Shown here: positions 14,123 to 21,455 of the stretch, one piece after another
How the letters are laid out: every line of letters starts with the position of its first letter
Numbering within the stretch: the first letter of the stretch is position 1
Source: Streptomyces sp. Ru62
Lineage (GTDB): Bacteria > Actinomycetota > Actinomycetes > Streptomycetales > Streptomycetaceae
Direction: 5' to 3'
Length of the DNA stretch: 47,127 nucleotides
Assembly (NCBI RefSeq): GCF_002920615.1
Contig: NZ_PQSU01000049.1
Span: forward strand, 1 to 47,127
Notes under the pieces: generated by a model
Database searches by the model: none
The model's input: only the letters and a program-made list of their open reading frames with translations
What the model was told of the DNA's origin: nothing
Program-made: the position numbers and the translations under genes

Positions 14123-15253
14123 TCAGCTCTTGGCTGCGGCGGCCTTGGGCTTGGTCGCCTTGGCGGCTGCCGGGGCGGGCACCGACTTGGCGGGGTCGTC
14201 GGCCGCCGCGGTGGTGACCGCCGCGTCGGCACCCGGCTCGGCGGCGGGCTCCTCCGGCCGGACTCCCACGCCCAGCTTCTCCTTGATCTTCTTCTCGATC
14301 TCGTTGGCCAGGTCGGGGTTGTCCTTGAGGAAGTTGCGCGCGTTCTCCTTGCCCTGGCCGAGCTGGTCGCCCTCGTACGTGTACCAGGCGCCGGCCTTGC
14401 GCACGAAGCCGTGCTCCACGCCCATGTCGATCAGACCGCCCTCGCGGCTGATGCCCTGGCCGTAGAGGATGTCGAACTCGGCCTGCTTGAAGGGCGGCGC
14501 GACCTTGTTCTTGACGACCTTGCAGCGCGTGCGGTTGCCGACCGCCTCCGTGCCGTCCTTCAGGGTCTCGATGCGGCGGATGTCGATACGCACCGAGGCG
14601 TAGAACTTCAGCGCCCGGCCACCGGTCGTGGTCTCCGGGGAGCCGAACATCACGCCGATCTTCTCGCGGAGCTGGTTGATGAAGATCGCGGTGGTCTTGG
14701 ACTGGTTGAGCGCGCTGGTGATCTTCCGCAGGGCCTGGCTCATCAGGCGGGCCTGCAGACCCACGTGGCTGTCGCCCATCTCGCCCTCGATCTCCGCGCG
14801 CGGGACGAGCGCGGCGACGGAGTCGATGACGATGAGGTCCAGGGCACCGGAGCGGACCAGCATGTCCACGATCTCCAGGGCCTGCTCGCCGTTGTCCGGC
14901 TGGGACAGGATGAGGTTGTCGATGTCGACGCCGAGCTTGCGCGCGTACTCGGGGTCGAGGGCGTGCTCGGCGTCCACGAAGGCGACCTGGCCGCCGGCCT
15001 TCTGCGCGTTCGCCACGGCGTGCAGGGTCAGGGTCGTCTTACCGGAGGACTCCGGTCCGTAGATCTCCACGACACGGCCGCGCGGCAGACCGCCGACGCC
15101 GAGGGCGACGTCGAGGGCGGTCGATCCGGTCGGGATGACCTCGATGGGCTCCTTCGACCGCTCGCCCATGCGCATGACCGCGCCCTTGCCGAATTGCCGT
15201 TCAATCTGCGCGAGCGCGGCGTCGAGCGCCTTCTCGCGGTCGGTTCCTGCCAT
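14123..15253 (-). CDS. recA: Recombinase RecA
   Basis: A 376-residue RecA, the strand-exchange recombinase and coprotease for LexA cleavage. Walker A is GPESSGKTT near residues 66-74, Walker B is LIVIDSVAAL, loop L1 follows in EIEGEMGDSHVGLQARLMSQALRK and loop L2 in GSPETTTGGRALKFYAS. After the DNA-binding C-terminal domain there is an Ala/Pro/Lys-rich tail of about 45 residues, common in Streptomyces. The start MAGTDREKALDAALAQIERQFGKG is the conserved one. Upstream open codons lie in the promoter. Two damage-responsive elements precede it: a RecA-NDp promoter and, farther up, a LexA-type box. recX follows at 3 nt. Confidence 0.98.
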   Translation of the reverse strand: MAGTDREKALDAALAQIERQFGKGAVMRMGERSKEPIEVIPTGSTALDVALGVGGLPRGRVVEIYGPESSGKTTLTLHAVANAQKAGGQVAFVDAEHALDPEYARKLGVDIDNLILSQPDNGEQALEIVDMLVRSGALDLIVIDSVAALVPRAEIEGEMGDSHVGLQARLMSQALRKITSALNQSKTTAIFINQLREKIGVMFGSPETTTGGRALKFYASVRIDIRRIETLKDGTEAVGNRTRCKVVKNKVAPPFKQAEFDILYGQGISREGGLIDMGVEHGFVRKAGAWYTYEGDQLGQGKENARNFLKDNPDLANEIEKKIKEKLGVGVRPEEPAAEPGADAAVTTAAADDPAKSVPAPAAAKATKPKAAAAKS

Positions 15254-15296
15254 GGGTTCCACCCGGTTTGCTTGAGTCGATCGCTTCACGTCAAAG

Positions 15297-15319
15297 ACGC
15301 TAACGCCTGCCACTGACAA
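15297..15319 (-). promoter_or_regulatory. RecA-NDp/PafBC-type promoter of recA
   Basis: On the minus strand the sequence reads TTGTCAGTGGC, AGGCGT, TAGCGT: a perfect match to the LexA-independent damage promoter first described at actinobacterial recA genes. Transcription would start near 15290, leaving a leader of about 37 nt. Confidence 0.92.
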
Positions 15320-15417
15320 TGCGTCCCGACGCAGGCCCAGCCTGTGGATAACCGAGGGACATCTACCCGTGAATCGGGGCGAAATCCCCAACCTAAAGCC
15401 TCGCCTGAGCCTCCATA

Positions 15418-15432
15418 AGAATGGATGTTCGA
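15418..15432 (-). promoter_or_regulatory. LexA (SOS) box upstream of recA
   Basis: On the minus strand TCGAACATCCATTCT contains GAAC-N4-ATTC, one base off the actinobacterial LexA consensus GAAC-N4-GTTC. It stands 165-180 nt before recA and about 100 nt before the divergent gene, so it could act on either side. Confidence 0.65.
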
Positions 15433-15533
15433 TTTTCGTGTCAAGCGCGCCACCCGGCACGGGCCGGCACTTCCGCGGGGCGGGCCCCGGCTCCCGCAGG
15501 GCAGGGGCCGGGGCCTGCGTAAGGTGGCCGGAG

Positions 15534-16031
15534 ATGAACGACGACGACCGGACGTCGGCCCTGTTCCGCGCCCTGGACAGACTGCCCGCACCCCATCATC
15601 TGGAGCACCCCGACGGCTTCGACCACGCCGGGGCCCGGCTCCGTGCGGCGAGGCTGCGGGACCGGCTCACCCAGGACTTCGGCCGGCCCTGCCGGCTCGA
15701 CGAGGGCATCCAGGACGCGAGCTTCTCCTTCTCCGTGGACATCCCGGCCGAGGCGACCGGGGCCGGTGTCCTCATCGCCGTACGGCTGAGCAACTACGGC
15801 GATCTGGCGGCGGTCACCACGTCGGCGCCGGGCAGCCACGACGACCTGGACGACGCCGTGCGCGACGGAGCGCTGTCGCAAGCGGACCGCGACCGGATCA
15901 CGGCCGCCCTGTCCGACCTGGGCTACCGGCTGGTCGCCACTCGGCTGCTCCACCGTCCGTACGACGGCGTGACCTGGCTCGTCGACGAGGACCACGCGAC
16001 CTGGTGGACCCGGTTCTTCGACCATCTGTGA
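15534..16031 (+). CDS. Conserved hypothetical protein divergent from recA
   Basis: A 165-residue protein I do not recognise beyond being typical of Streptomyces at this locus. It has no signal peptide or transmembrane segment and is acidic. The sequence has an amphipathic start (LFRALDRLPAPHH), a central strand-rich part (DASFSFSVDIPAEATGAGVLIAVRLSNYGDLAAVTT) and a C-terminal part ending WLVDEDHATWWTRFFDHL, which suggest a small alpha/beta fold. The ATG at 15534 is chosen because TAAGGT ends 8 nt before it, as in a leaderless promoter. The frame is open 55 codons further up but enters the recA control region. It shares that 280-nt region with recA, so damage control is possible but unproven. 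Confidence 0.72.
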   Translation: MNDDDRTSALFRALDRLPAPHHLEHPDGFDHAGARLRAARLRDRLTQDFGRPCRLDEGIQDASFSFSVDIPAEATGAGVLIAVRLSNYGDLAAVTTSAPGSHDDLDDAVRDGALSQADRDRITAALSDLGYRLVATRLLHRPYDGVTWLVDEDHATWWTRFFDHL

Positions 16032-16118
16032 CACGGTCCGGCCTACCCCCGGTGACGTACCACGGGCGTCTCCGGCCGGACGACGTCCGCGCGCCCCGCG
16101 CCCGGAAGCCTTGGGCCC

Positions 16119-16440
16119 ATGAAGAACCCGCGTGCCATCGCCGACCACTCTGCCACGTGACGGGGCCGCCCCTCGTCCTGTCCGGCCTCGTCCACCGGGT
16201 GGTGTGCGCGGTCGGCGGCGGCCCGTGGGACGGTCCCGTCTCCAGGCGCAATCCCGTCACGTTCGGGCTCCCGTCCTGAGTGACGCTGATCGCGGTCAGG
16301 TGGGTCACGTGGTACCTGCGGACCGGTGACCGACCGCGCTCGGTCCTGCTGCTGGTCCTCACCGCCGACTGCGGGGTGGAGGTGAGCGGCATCACCCTCC
16401 AGGCGTGACGCCGGGTGCCCTCGCACCTGGTGAGGCGGCG
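16119..16440 (+). pseudogene. Remnant of an actinobacterial integral membrane protein
   Basis: The stretch reads like a conserved membrane protein broken by several lesions. The frame beginning at 16157 gives LVLSGLVHRVVCAVGGGPWDGPVSRRNPVTFGLPS, then a TGA at 16277-16279. In the same frame it continues VTLIAVRWVTWYLR and TADCGVEVSGITLQA, then a TGA at 16406-16408 where family members have Trp, followed by RRVPSHL. An ATG at 16119 gives a possible N-terminus (MKNPRAIADHSAT) in another frame. The pattern WDGPVSWRKPVTFGLS...TxAWV...YLR...VEVxxITxQAWRGVPSHLN is recalled from intact homologues. No intact gene exists in 16032-16456. Confidence 0.5.
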
Positions 16441-16456
16441 TTCGCGCGCGGGCGGG

Positions 16457-17746
16457 CTACGGCCGCTGCGCCCCGCCCGAGCGGCGGCCGGCCCAGAGCC
16501 GGCGCATGCGCGTGAGCATGCCGGGGCCGCCCGGGCCGCTGCCGCGGCGCCCGTGCACCCGGGGGTCGTCCGTGACGGCGTACCGCTTCACGTACGCCCC
16601 GAGGAACGCCTGGAGCGTGGCCACCGCCGGGATGGCGATCAGCGCGCCGACCGCGCCCAGCAGCGCGGTGCCCGCGACGACCGAGCCGAAGGCGACCGCC
16701 GGGTGGATGTCGACCGTCCTGGCGGTCAGCTTGGGCTGGAGCATGTAGTTCTCGAACTGCTGGTAGATCACGACGAAGATCAGCACCCAGAGCGAGTACC
16801 AGGGGTTCACGGTGAACGCGATCAGCATGGGCAGCGCGCCCGCGAGGTACGTGCCGATGGTGGGGATGAACTGCGAGACCAGGCCCACCCAGACGCCGAG
16901 CACGGGCGCGTACGGCACCCCGAGCGCCTCCAGCAGGACGTAGTGGGCGATGCCGGAGATGAGCGCCATGAGGCCGCGCGAGTACAGATAGCCGCCCGTC
17001 TTGTCGACGGCGATCTCCCAGGCCCGCAGCACCTCGGCCTGGCGTGCGGGCGGCAGGACGGAGCACAGGGCGCGGCGCAGCCGTGGGCCGTCGGCGGCGA
17101 AGTAGAAGGAGAACAGCGCGATCGTCAGCAGCTGGAAGAGCCCGCCGAGCACCTGGGCGGAGACGTCCAGGACTCCGGCCGCGCTGTTCTGCACGTACTT
17201 GCGCAGCCAGTCGGAGTGGAGCAGGCCCTCCTGGATGTCCACCCGTCTGAGGTCGGTGCGGAAGGTCTGGTTGATCCAGTGGATGAGCGAGTCGAGGTAG
17301 CCCGGGAAGCCCTCGATCATCTTGATGATCTGGCCGGCCAGCATGGACCCGAGCAGGGTGACGAACCCGGCGGCGAAGACGGTCAACCCCAGGAAGACCA
17401 GGAAGGTGGCGAGCCCCCTGCGCATGCCACGGGCCGCCATCCGGCTCACCGCGGGCTCGATCGCGAGGGCCAGGAAGAACGCGATCAATATGTTGATCAA
17501 GAGTCCGGTCAACTGGTGGAAGGCCCAGCTGCCGAGCTGGAACGCCGCGATCAGCGCGAGCGCGAGCACCATGGCGCGCGGCAGCCAGCGCGGCATCCGG
17601 GCGGCCGGAGCGACGGCGCCGGAGGCCGGGGGCCGGCCGGGCGGGGTCGTAGCGGCCGGTGCTGCCTGCCCGGGGGACGGCTCGCCGTCCTCGGGAGTGG
17701 ATGCCAGGGGGTCCTCGTTGGGTGCCACGGGCCCAGTCTCGCCCAC
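16457..17746 (-). CDS. AI-2E family transporter
   Basis: A 429-residue polytopic membrane protein of the AI-2E transporter (PerM/YhhT) family. Members have been linked to autoinducer export, Na+/H+ exchange or other transport, so the substrate is open. After a Pro/Ala/Glu-rich cytoplasmic N-tail (1-50) come two TM hairpins (MVLALALIAAFQLGSWAF, LINILIAFFLALAIEPAV), a third (LATFLVFLGLTVFAAGFVTLL), an amphipathic linker (FPGYLDSLIHWINQTF) and the C-terminal TM block. That block has the family signature YLYSRGLMALISGIAHYVLLEALGVPYAPVLGVWVGLVSQFIPTIGTYLAG and NYMLQPKLTARTVDIHPAVAFGSVVAGTALLGAVGALIAIPAVA. The positively charged C-tail is cytoplasmic. It is separate from its neighbours. Confidence 0.9.
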   Translation of the reverse strand: MGETGPVAPNEDPLASTPEDGEPSPGQAAPAATTPPGRPPASGAVAPAARMPRWLPRAMVLALALIAAFQLGSWAFHQLTGLLINILIAFFLALAIEPAVSRMAARGMRRGLATFLVFLGLTVFAAGFVTLLGSMLAGQIIKMIEGFPGYLDSLIHWINQTFRTDLRRVDIQEGLLHSDWLRKYVQNSAAGVLDVSAQVLGGLFQLLTIALFSFYFAADGPRLRRALCSVLPPARQAEVLRAWEIAVDKTGGYLYSRGLMALISGIAHYVLLEALGVPYAPVLGVWVGLVSQFIPTIGTYLAGALPMLIAFTVNPWYSLWVLIFVVIYQQFENYMLQPKLTARTVDIHPAVAFGSVVAGTALLGAVGALIAIPAVATLQAFLGAYVKRYAVTDDPRVHGRRGSGPGGPGMLTRMRRLWAGRRSGGAQRP

Positions 17747-17842
17747 GCCACCGACAACCGGCGCCCCGCGGCGATCTTCGTGACAGATCAGTGCCGTACT
17801 GTCGACTTCTTCACCGGCAAACCCGGCATTTCGGCCGACGCC

Positions 17843-18037
17843 TCAACGCTTCTCACCAGGCACGTCCATCACCGCGCACACCACGCGCCACACGTCCTTC
17901 GCCTCCCAGCCGGCGTCCAGCGCCTGGTTCACCGTGCGTCCGCCGAGTTCCGACATCACGTGATCGCGCGCGAAGGTGTCGGCGTACCCCGGACCGAAGT
18001 GTTCCGCCATCCGCTGCCAGAAGACCGTCAACCGCAT
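17843..18037 (-). CDS. DUF3046 family protein
   Basis: A 64-residue protein of DUF3046, conserved in actinobacteria close to recA-recX, including in mycobacteria. It starts MRLTVFWQRMAEHFGPGYADTFARDHVM and ends DVWRVVCAVMDVPGEKR. The motif HVMSELGGRTVNQALDAGWEAKDVWR is the family core. It is helical, without a catalytic signature, and of unknown function. A GATACT -10 ends 6 nt before the ATG, so it is probably leaderless. It diverges from the next gene across 80 nt. The conserved linkage with recA suggests, without proof, a DNA-repair or nucleoid role. Confidence 0.88.
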   Translation of the reverse strand: MRLTVFWQRMAEHFGPGYADTFARDHVMSELGGRTVNQALDAGWEAKDVWRVVCAVMDVPGEKR

Positions 18038-18117
18038 GACTCCAGTATCCCGCCCCTGGGGGTGGGCCCTGCCCGGGAGCGCCTGCCGAGACCGCTTTCC
18101 GTCCTACGGTCTGACGC

Positions 18118-19062
18118 ATGGCCGAAACAGGAGCTTCCCCACTCCCCTCCACGCCCCCGGCGCGCTCCCCGCTCTTCCGTGCCGAACAGTTCGTGTGGCT
18201 CACCGCGCGCGTGCTGGAGCAGCACCTCTTCGCCTACCACTTCCTGCGCGGCAGCCCGGAGGCGGTGGAAACGGCACTGGACGCCTACCGCAACGAGGAC
18301 GGAGGCTACGGACACGCGCTGGAGCCCGATCTGCGCGGACCGGTCAGCCAGCCCCTGCACACGGCGCACGCCCTGCGCGTGCTGGACGCCATCGGGCGCT
18401 GCGGCGGACAGCGTGTGGAGCGCGTGTGCCGCTACCTGACCTCCGTGTCCACCCCGGACGGCGCCCTGCCGGCGATCCATCCCGGTCAGCGTGGGTATCC
18501 GACGGCGCCGTTCGTCCCGGTCGTCGACGATCCGCCCAGCGACCTGCTGGCCACCGGACCGGTGGTCGGGCTGCTGCACCGCAACGAGGTGTGGCACGCC
18601 TGGCTGTTCCGGGCCACCGACTTCTGCTGGCAGGCGGTGGAGTCCCTGGAGAAGTCCCACCCCTACGAGGTCCAGGCCGCCGTGACCTTCCTGGACTCCG
18701 CTCCCGACCGCCCGCGCGCGGAGGCCGCCGCCGACCGGCTGGGCCGCCTGGTGCGGGAGCAGCGGCTCGCGGCTCTGGACCCGGACCGGCTCGACGCGTT
18801 CCCGGTCGCGTCCGGCTATGCCCCGGGCGAACACCACTTCCCGCACGACTTCGCCCGGACTCCGGAGTCGCTCGCGCGCGCGTGGTTCACGGACGACGAG
18901 ATGACGCGCTCGCTGGACCACCTGGCCGCCGGGCAGGAGGAGGACGGCGGCTGGCCGGTCCGGTGGCGCCGATGGGCCCCCGCGCCCGCCCTGGAGGCGC
19001 GCTCCCTGGTGACGATCGAAGCCCTGTGCACCCTGCGGGCCTACGGGCGTTTCGTGGGCTGA
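18118..19062 (+). CDS. Terpenoid cyclase/prenyltransferase-fold protein
   Basis: A 314-residue protein that looks like the alpha/alpha toroid of squalene-hopene cyclases and prenyltransferases. Two QW-like motifs are visible, YRNEDGGYGHALEPDL near residues 57-72 and QEEDGGWPVRWRRW near 276-292. No DxDD cyclase motif and no zinc ligands of protein prenyltransferases are evident, so it may bind rather than cyclise. It has no signal peptide. The start is fixed by TACGGT ending 7 nt before the ATG (leaderless). It stands alone, with the DUF3046 gene divergent. Streptomyces genomes have clear homologues of unknown function. Confidence 0.75.
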   Translation: MAETGASPLPSTPPARSPLFRAEQFVWLTARVLEQHLFAYHFLRGSPEAVETALDAYRNEDGGYGHALEPDLRGPVSQPLHTAHALRVLDAIGRCGGQRVERVCRYLTSVSTPDGALPAIHPGQRGYPTAPFVPVVDDPPSDLLATGPVVGLLHRNEVWHAWLFRATDFCWQAVESLEKSHPYEVQAAVTFLDSAPDRPRAEAAADRLGRLVREQRLAALDPDRLDAFPVASGYAPGEHHFPHDFARTPESLARAWFTDDEMTRSLDHLAAGQEEDGGWPVRWRRWAPAPALEARSLVTIEALCTLRAYGRFVG

Positions 19063-19165
19063 CCGGTCCTGTCCACGGCCCAGGTCCGCCCGTCGGGGGC
19101 CCGCTCGGCCACCGACGGCCTGCTCACGCGCCGCCCGCCCCCGCTGCCCCGGGCCGACGGTCCGT

Positions 19166-19217
19166 CTCACCCGCCGACAGCCCGCACGCCCCTCACCCGC
19201 CGACAGCCCGCACGCCC
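19166..19217. repeat. Perfect 26-bp tandem duplication at the azlD stop
   Basis: The same 26 bp occur at 19166-19191 and 19192-19217 with no gap and no mismatch. The right copy holds the final codons and stop of azlD. The left copy repeats them downstream, including a second stop in the same context. Confidence 0.9.
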
Positions 19218-19501
19218 GCCGTCACCACCACGGCCGCCGCGACGACCAGCAGGAACGGCGCGCGCAGGAGCAGTGCGACGGCCGCCGCGCCGAGCCCGGC
19301 GGCCCGGGCGTCCAGCGCCGGCGCGTGCCCGTCGGCGAACGTCTGCTGGGCCGTGAGAGCGGCGAGCAGGGCGACCGGCAGGAGGGCGGCGAGCCGCCGC
19401 ACGTACGGCCGCTCGACGGCATGTGCCGGGACCAGCAGGCCGGCGAGCTTGACGGCGTAGCAGCCGAGGGCGGTCACGCCGATCGCGATCCAGGTGTTCA
19501 C
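19193..19501 (-). CDS. azlD: AzlD family branched-chain amino acid exporter subunit
   Basis: A 102-residue membrane protein, the small subunit of the AzlCD (LIV-E, BrnFE-like) exporter of branched-chain amino acids. It has about four helices: WIAIGVTALGCYAVKLAGLLV, LAALLPVALLAALTA, AAGLGAAAVALLLRA and LLVVAAAVVVTAGV. The P-Y-V-R-R-L segment between helices one and two is typical. The GTG start lies inside the AzlC stop (GTGA overlap), so both subunits are coupled. A perfect 26-bp duplication surrounds the stop codon. Substrate specificity (Leu/Ile/Val, Met or others) is not decidable. Confidence 0.9.
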   Translation of the reverse strand: MNTWIAIGVTALGCYAVKLAGLLVPAHAVERPYVRRLAALLPVALLAALTAQQTFADGHAPALDARAAGLGAAAVALLLRAPFLLVVAAAVVVTAGVRAVGG

Positions 19502-20253
19502 CGGTTCTCCTCCGAGCCGTCCAGAGCTTCCTGGCGGGTACGGCCCCCTCGTCGGCCTTCGACGAAGAGCGCCAGCGGAGCCGCCAGTGCCGCCATCAGC
19601 ACCGGCACGCCGGCCGGCAGGACGGGCAGCAGACCGAGGCCCAGCAGGACGGCGAGGCCCGCGACCGCACGCTCGGTGGCCGTCCTCAGCATCGGGGCGA
19701 GCAACGCCAGGAACACGGCCGGCCCCGCCGCGTCCAGGCCCCACGCGCGCGTGTCGCCGATCGCCCGGGCACCCAGGGCGCCGAGCAGCGTGGTCAGGTT
19801 CCACAGCGCGTACAGGCTGAGCCCGGTGACGGTGAAGCCGAGCCGCGCGGCCCGCCGGGTCGGCTGGGCCAGGGTCACCGCGGTGGTCTCGTCGATCACC
19901 CACTGCGCCGCGAACGGCCGTACCGCGCGCGGGAGGGCGAGAAGCTGGGAGAGCCGCAGTCCGTAGAAGGCGTTGCGCACGCCCAGGAAGAGGGCGCCCG
20001 CGGCGGCCGTGAACGGGTTGCCGCCGGCGACGAGCGCCCCGACCAGCGCGAACTGGGAGGCGCCGGTGAACACCAGGAGGCTGAGCGCGCAGGTCTGGAG
20101 CAGCCCCAGTCCACTGCCGGCCGAGGTCACTCCGAAGGCGAAGCCGGACAGGCCCACGGCGACGCCGACCCCGAGGGCGTCCCGTACGACGGCCGCGTCC
20201 GGCTTGTCCGCGCCGTCGGTGGTCTGGTTCGTGAGTGCTGTGTGCTGTGCCAC
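19498..20253 (-). CDS. azlC: AzlC family amino acid exporter subunit
   Basis: A 251-residue polytopic protein, the large subunit of the AzlCD-type exporter. The signature region GVGVAVGLSGFAFGVTSAGSGLGLLQTCALSLLVFTGASQFALVGALVAGG and LFLGVRNAFYGLRLSQLL occupies the first half. DETTAVTLAQPT and several further helices follow. The start is GTG, 23 nt after the AraC regulator gene. The order regulator, AzlC, AzlD suggests a substrate-inducible export operon. The C-terminal hydrophilic end (EGRRGGRTRQEALDGSEENR) overlaps azlD. Confidence 0.92.
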   Translation of the reverse strand: MAQHTALTNQTTDGADKPDAAVVRDALGVGVAVGLSGFAFGVTSAGSGLGLLQTCALSLLVFTGASQFALVGALVAGGNPFTAAAGALFLGVRNAFYGLRLSQLLALPRAVRPFAAQWVIDETTAVTLAQPTRRAARLGFTVTGLSLYALWNLTTLLGALGARAIGDTRAWGLDAAGPAVFLALLAPMLRTATERAVAGLAVLLGLGLLPVLPAGVPVLMAALAAPLALFVEGRRGGRTRQEALDGSEENR

Positions 20254-20276
20254 GCCCCGGACGGTACGGGCGTCCG

Positions 20277-21197
20277 TCAGCCCGCGTCTTGTACGTTCTT
20301 GCGCTCTCCCGGCTCCGTGCGTTCACCCAGCTCCGTGCGCTCCCCCAGTCCCCCAGCTCCGGTGCGCTCATCCAGGCCGGCGCGCTCGCGCTGGTACGCG
20401 CCCGGGGGCACGCCGACGATCCGGGTGAAGTGCCGGTTGAGGTGGGGCTGGTCGGTGAAGCCGACGGCGACGGCCGCCTCGGCGGGGGGCGTCCCCGCGT
20501 CCAGCAGCAGCCGCGCGCGGCGCACACGGGCGTCGGTCAGCCAGGTGTGCGGCGGCATGCCGTAGGCGTTGCGGAACGCCCGCAGCAGGGCGAACGGGCT
20601 GGTCCCGAGGTCGGTGGCCAGCTGTTCCAGGGTCGGCGGCTCGCCCATCCGCTCCTCCAGCGCCGCACGCGCGCGTGCGGCGATCCGCGCGCCGGCCGTC
20701 CGGGGCCGCCGCTGGGGCAGGGAGCCGCCGTTCAGCCGCAGCAGCCTGGTCACGGCGACCCGCAGGAGCGTGTCGGCGGCCAGCGCGTTGCCCTCGTCGG
20801 TGGCGCGCAGCACCTGGTGGACCAGGCGGGCGGCGTACGGGTCGTCGAGGACGGGGCTGACGAAGCCCGGCGTGCCCCGGAGGGTCGTGGTCTCGGCGGC
20901 GATCGCGGCGACCACGTCCGGCGACGGGTACAGGGCGCCGTACCGCCAGCCCTCGGGGACCCCGGCCCGGCCGGTGTGCGGCGTGTCCGGGTTGACGAGG
21001 GCGAGCGCTCCCGCACCGGCGGAGACGTCGGAGCCGCGGTGGTGGAAGACCTCGACGCCGTCGGCGATGGCCGCGATCACGAAGTTCTCGTGGGTGTGCC
21101 GGATGAAGGTCTTGCGGATGTACCGGGCCCGCAGCAGGTCGACCCCGGGCAGCTCCGCGTACCGCCAGTGCCGTGCCCGCTCCCCTGAACCCGCCAT
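20277..21197 (-). CDS. AraC family transcriptional regulator
   Basis: A 306-residue AraC/XylS activator, presumably of the adjacent azlCD genes. An AraC_binding cupin at about residues 10-150 (HTHENFVIAAIADGVEVFHHRG, ALALVNPDTPHTG) should bind the inducer. The two-helix-turn-helix DNA-binding domain at about 165-265 contains LEQLATDLGTSPFALLRAFRNAYGMPPHTWLTDARVRRARLLL and AAVAVGFTDQPHLNRHFTRIVGVPPGAY. The C-terminus carries a degenerate repeat of GERTE type (LGERTELGERTEPGER), low in complexity. The ATG at 21197 is preferred. The open frame upstream is Gly-rich and not protein-like. It is the first gene of the AraC-AzlC-AzlD unit. Confidence 0.88.
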   Translation of the reverse strand: MAGSGERARHWRYAELPGVDLLRARYIRKTFIRHTHENFVIAAIADGVEVFHHRGSDVSAGAGALALVNPDTPHTGRAGVPEGWRYGALYPSPDVVAAIAAETTTLRGTPGFVSPVLDDPYAARLVHQVLRATDEGNALAADTLLRVAVTRLLRLNGGSLPQRRPRTAGARIAARARAALEERMGEPPTLEQLATDLGTSPFALLRAFRNAYGMPPHTWLTDARVRRARLLLDAGTPPAEAAVAVGFTDQPHLNRHFTRIVGVPPGAYQRERAGLDERTGAGGLGERTELGERTEPGERKNVQDAG

Positions 21198-21426
21198 GGA
21201 CCCATTGTCCGCCCCACCCACCACCCCGCCGGCTCCACCCGCCCCAGCCCCGCTCCGCACGCTGCGCCCCGGCTCCACCGACTGCGCAGTCGCCCCGCCG
21301 CCGGCACCCCGCCCGACCCGAACGCCCAGCCCCCGCAGTCCCCTCGCCGCCCGCGCAACCGGCCCGCACCCCTCGGCGCCTCACCCCACCGCCCCGTACG
21401 CGCCCCGTTTGCCCAGGTCAGGGCGA

Positions 21427-21449
21427 TTGTCAGTGGGTGGGTGCAGGAT
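21427..21449 (+). promoter_or_regulatory. RecA-NDp/PafBC-type promoter of lhr
   Basis: TTGTCAGTGGG, six bases, then CAGGAT: one mismatch in the upper element (GGG for GGC), C for T in the -10, and exact N6 spacing. GGACGC separates it from the ATG, so the transcript would be leaderless. Confidence 0.75.
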
Positions 21450-21455
21450 GGACGC

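Noticed and set aside
16280..16408. 42-codon frame VTLIAVRWVTWYLR... as a separate small gene
   Set aside because: It continues an upstream frame across a TGA and past a second TGA, so it is better read as part of a decayed gene.
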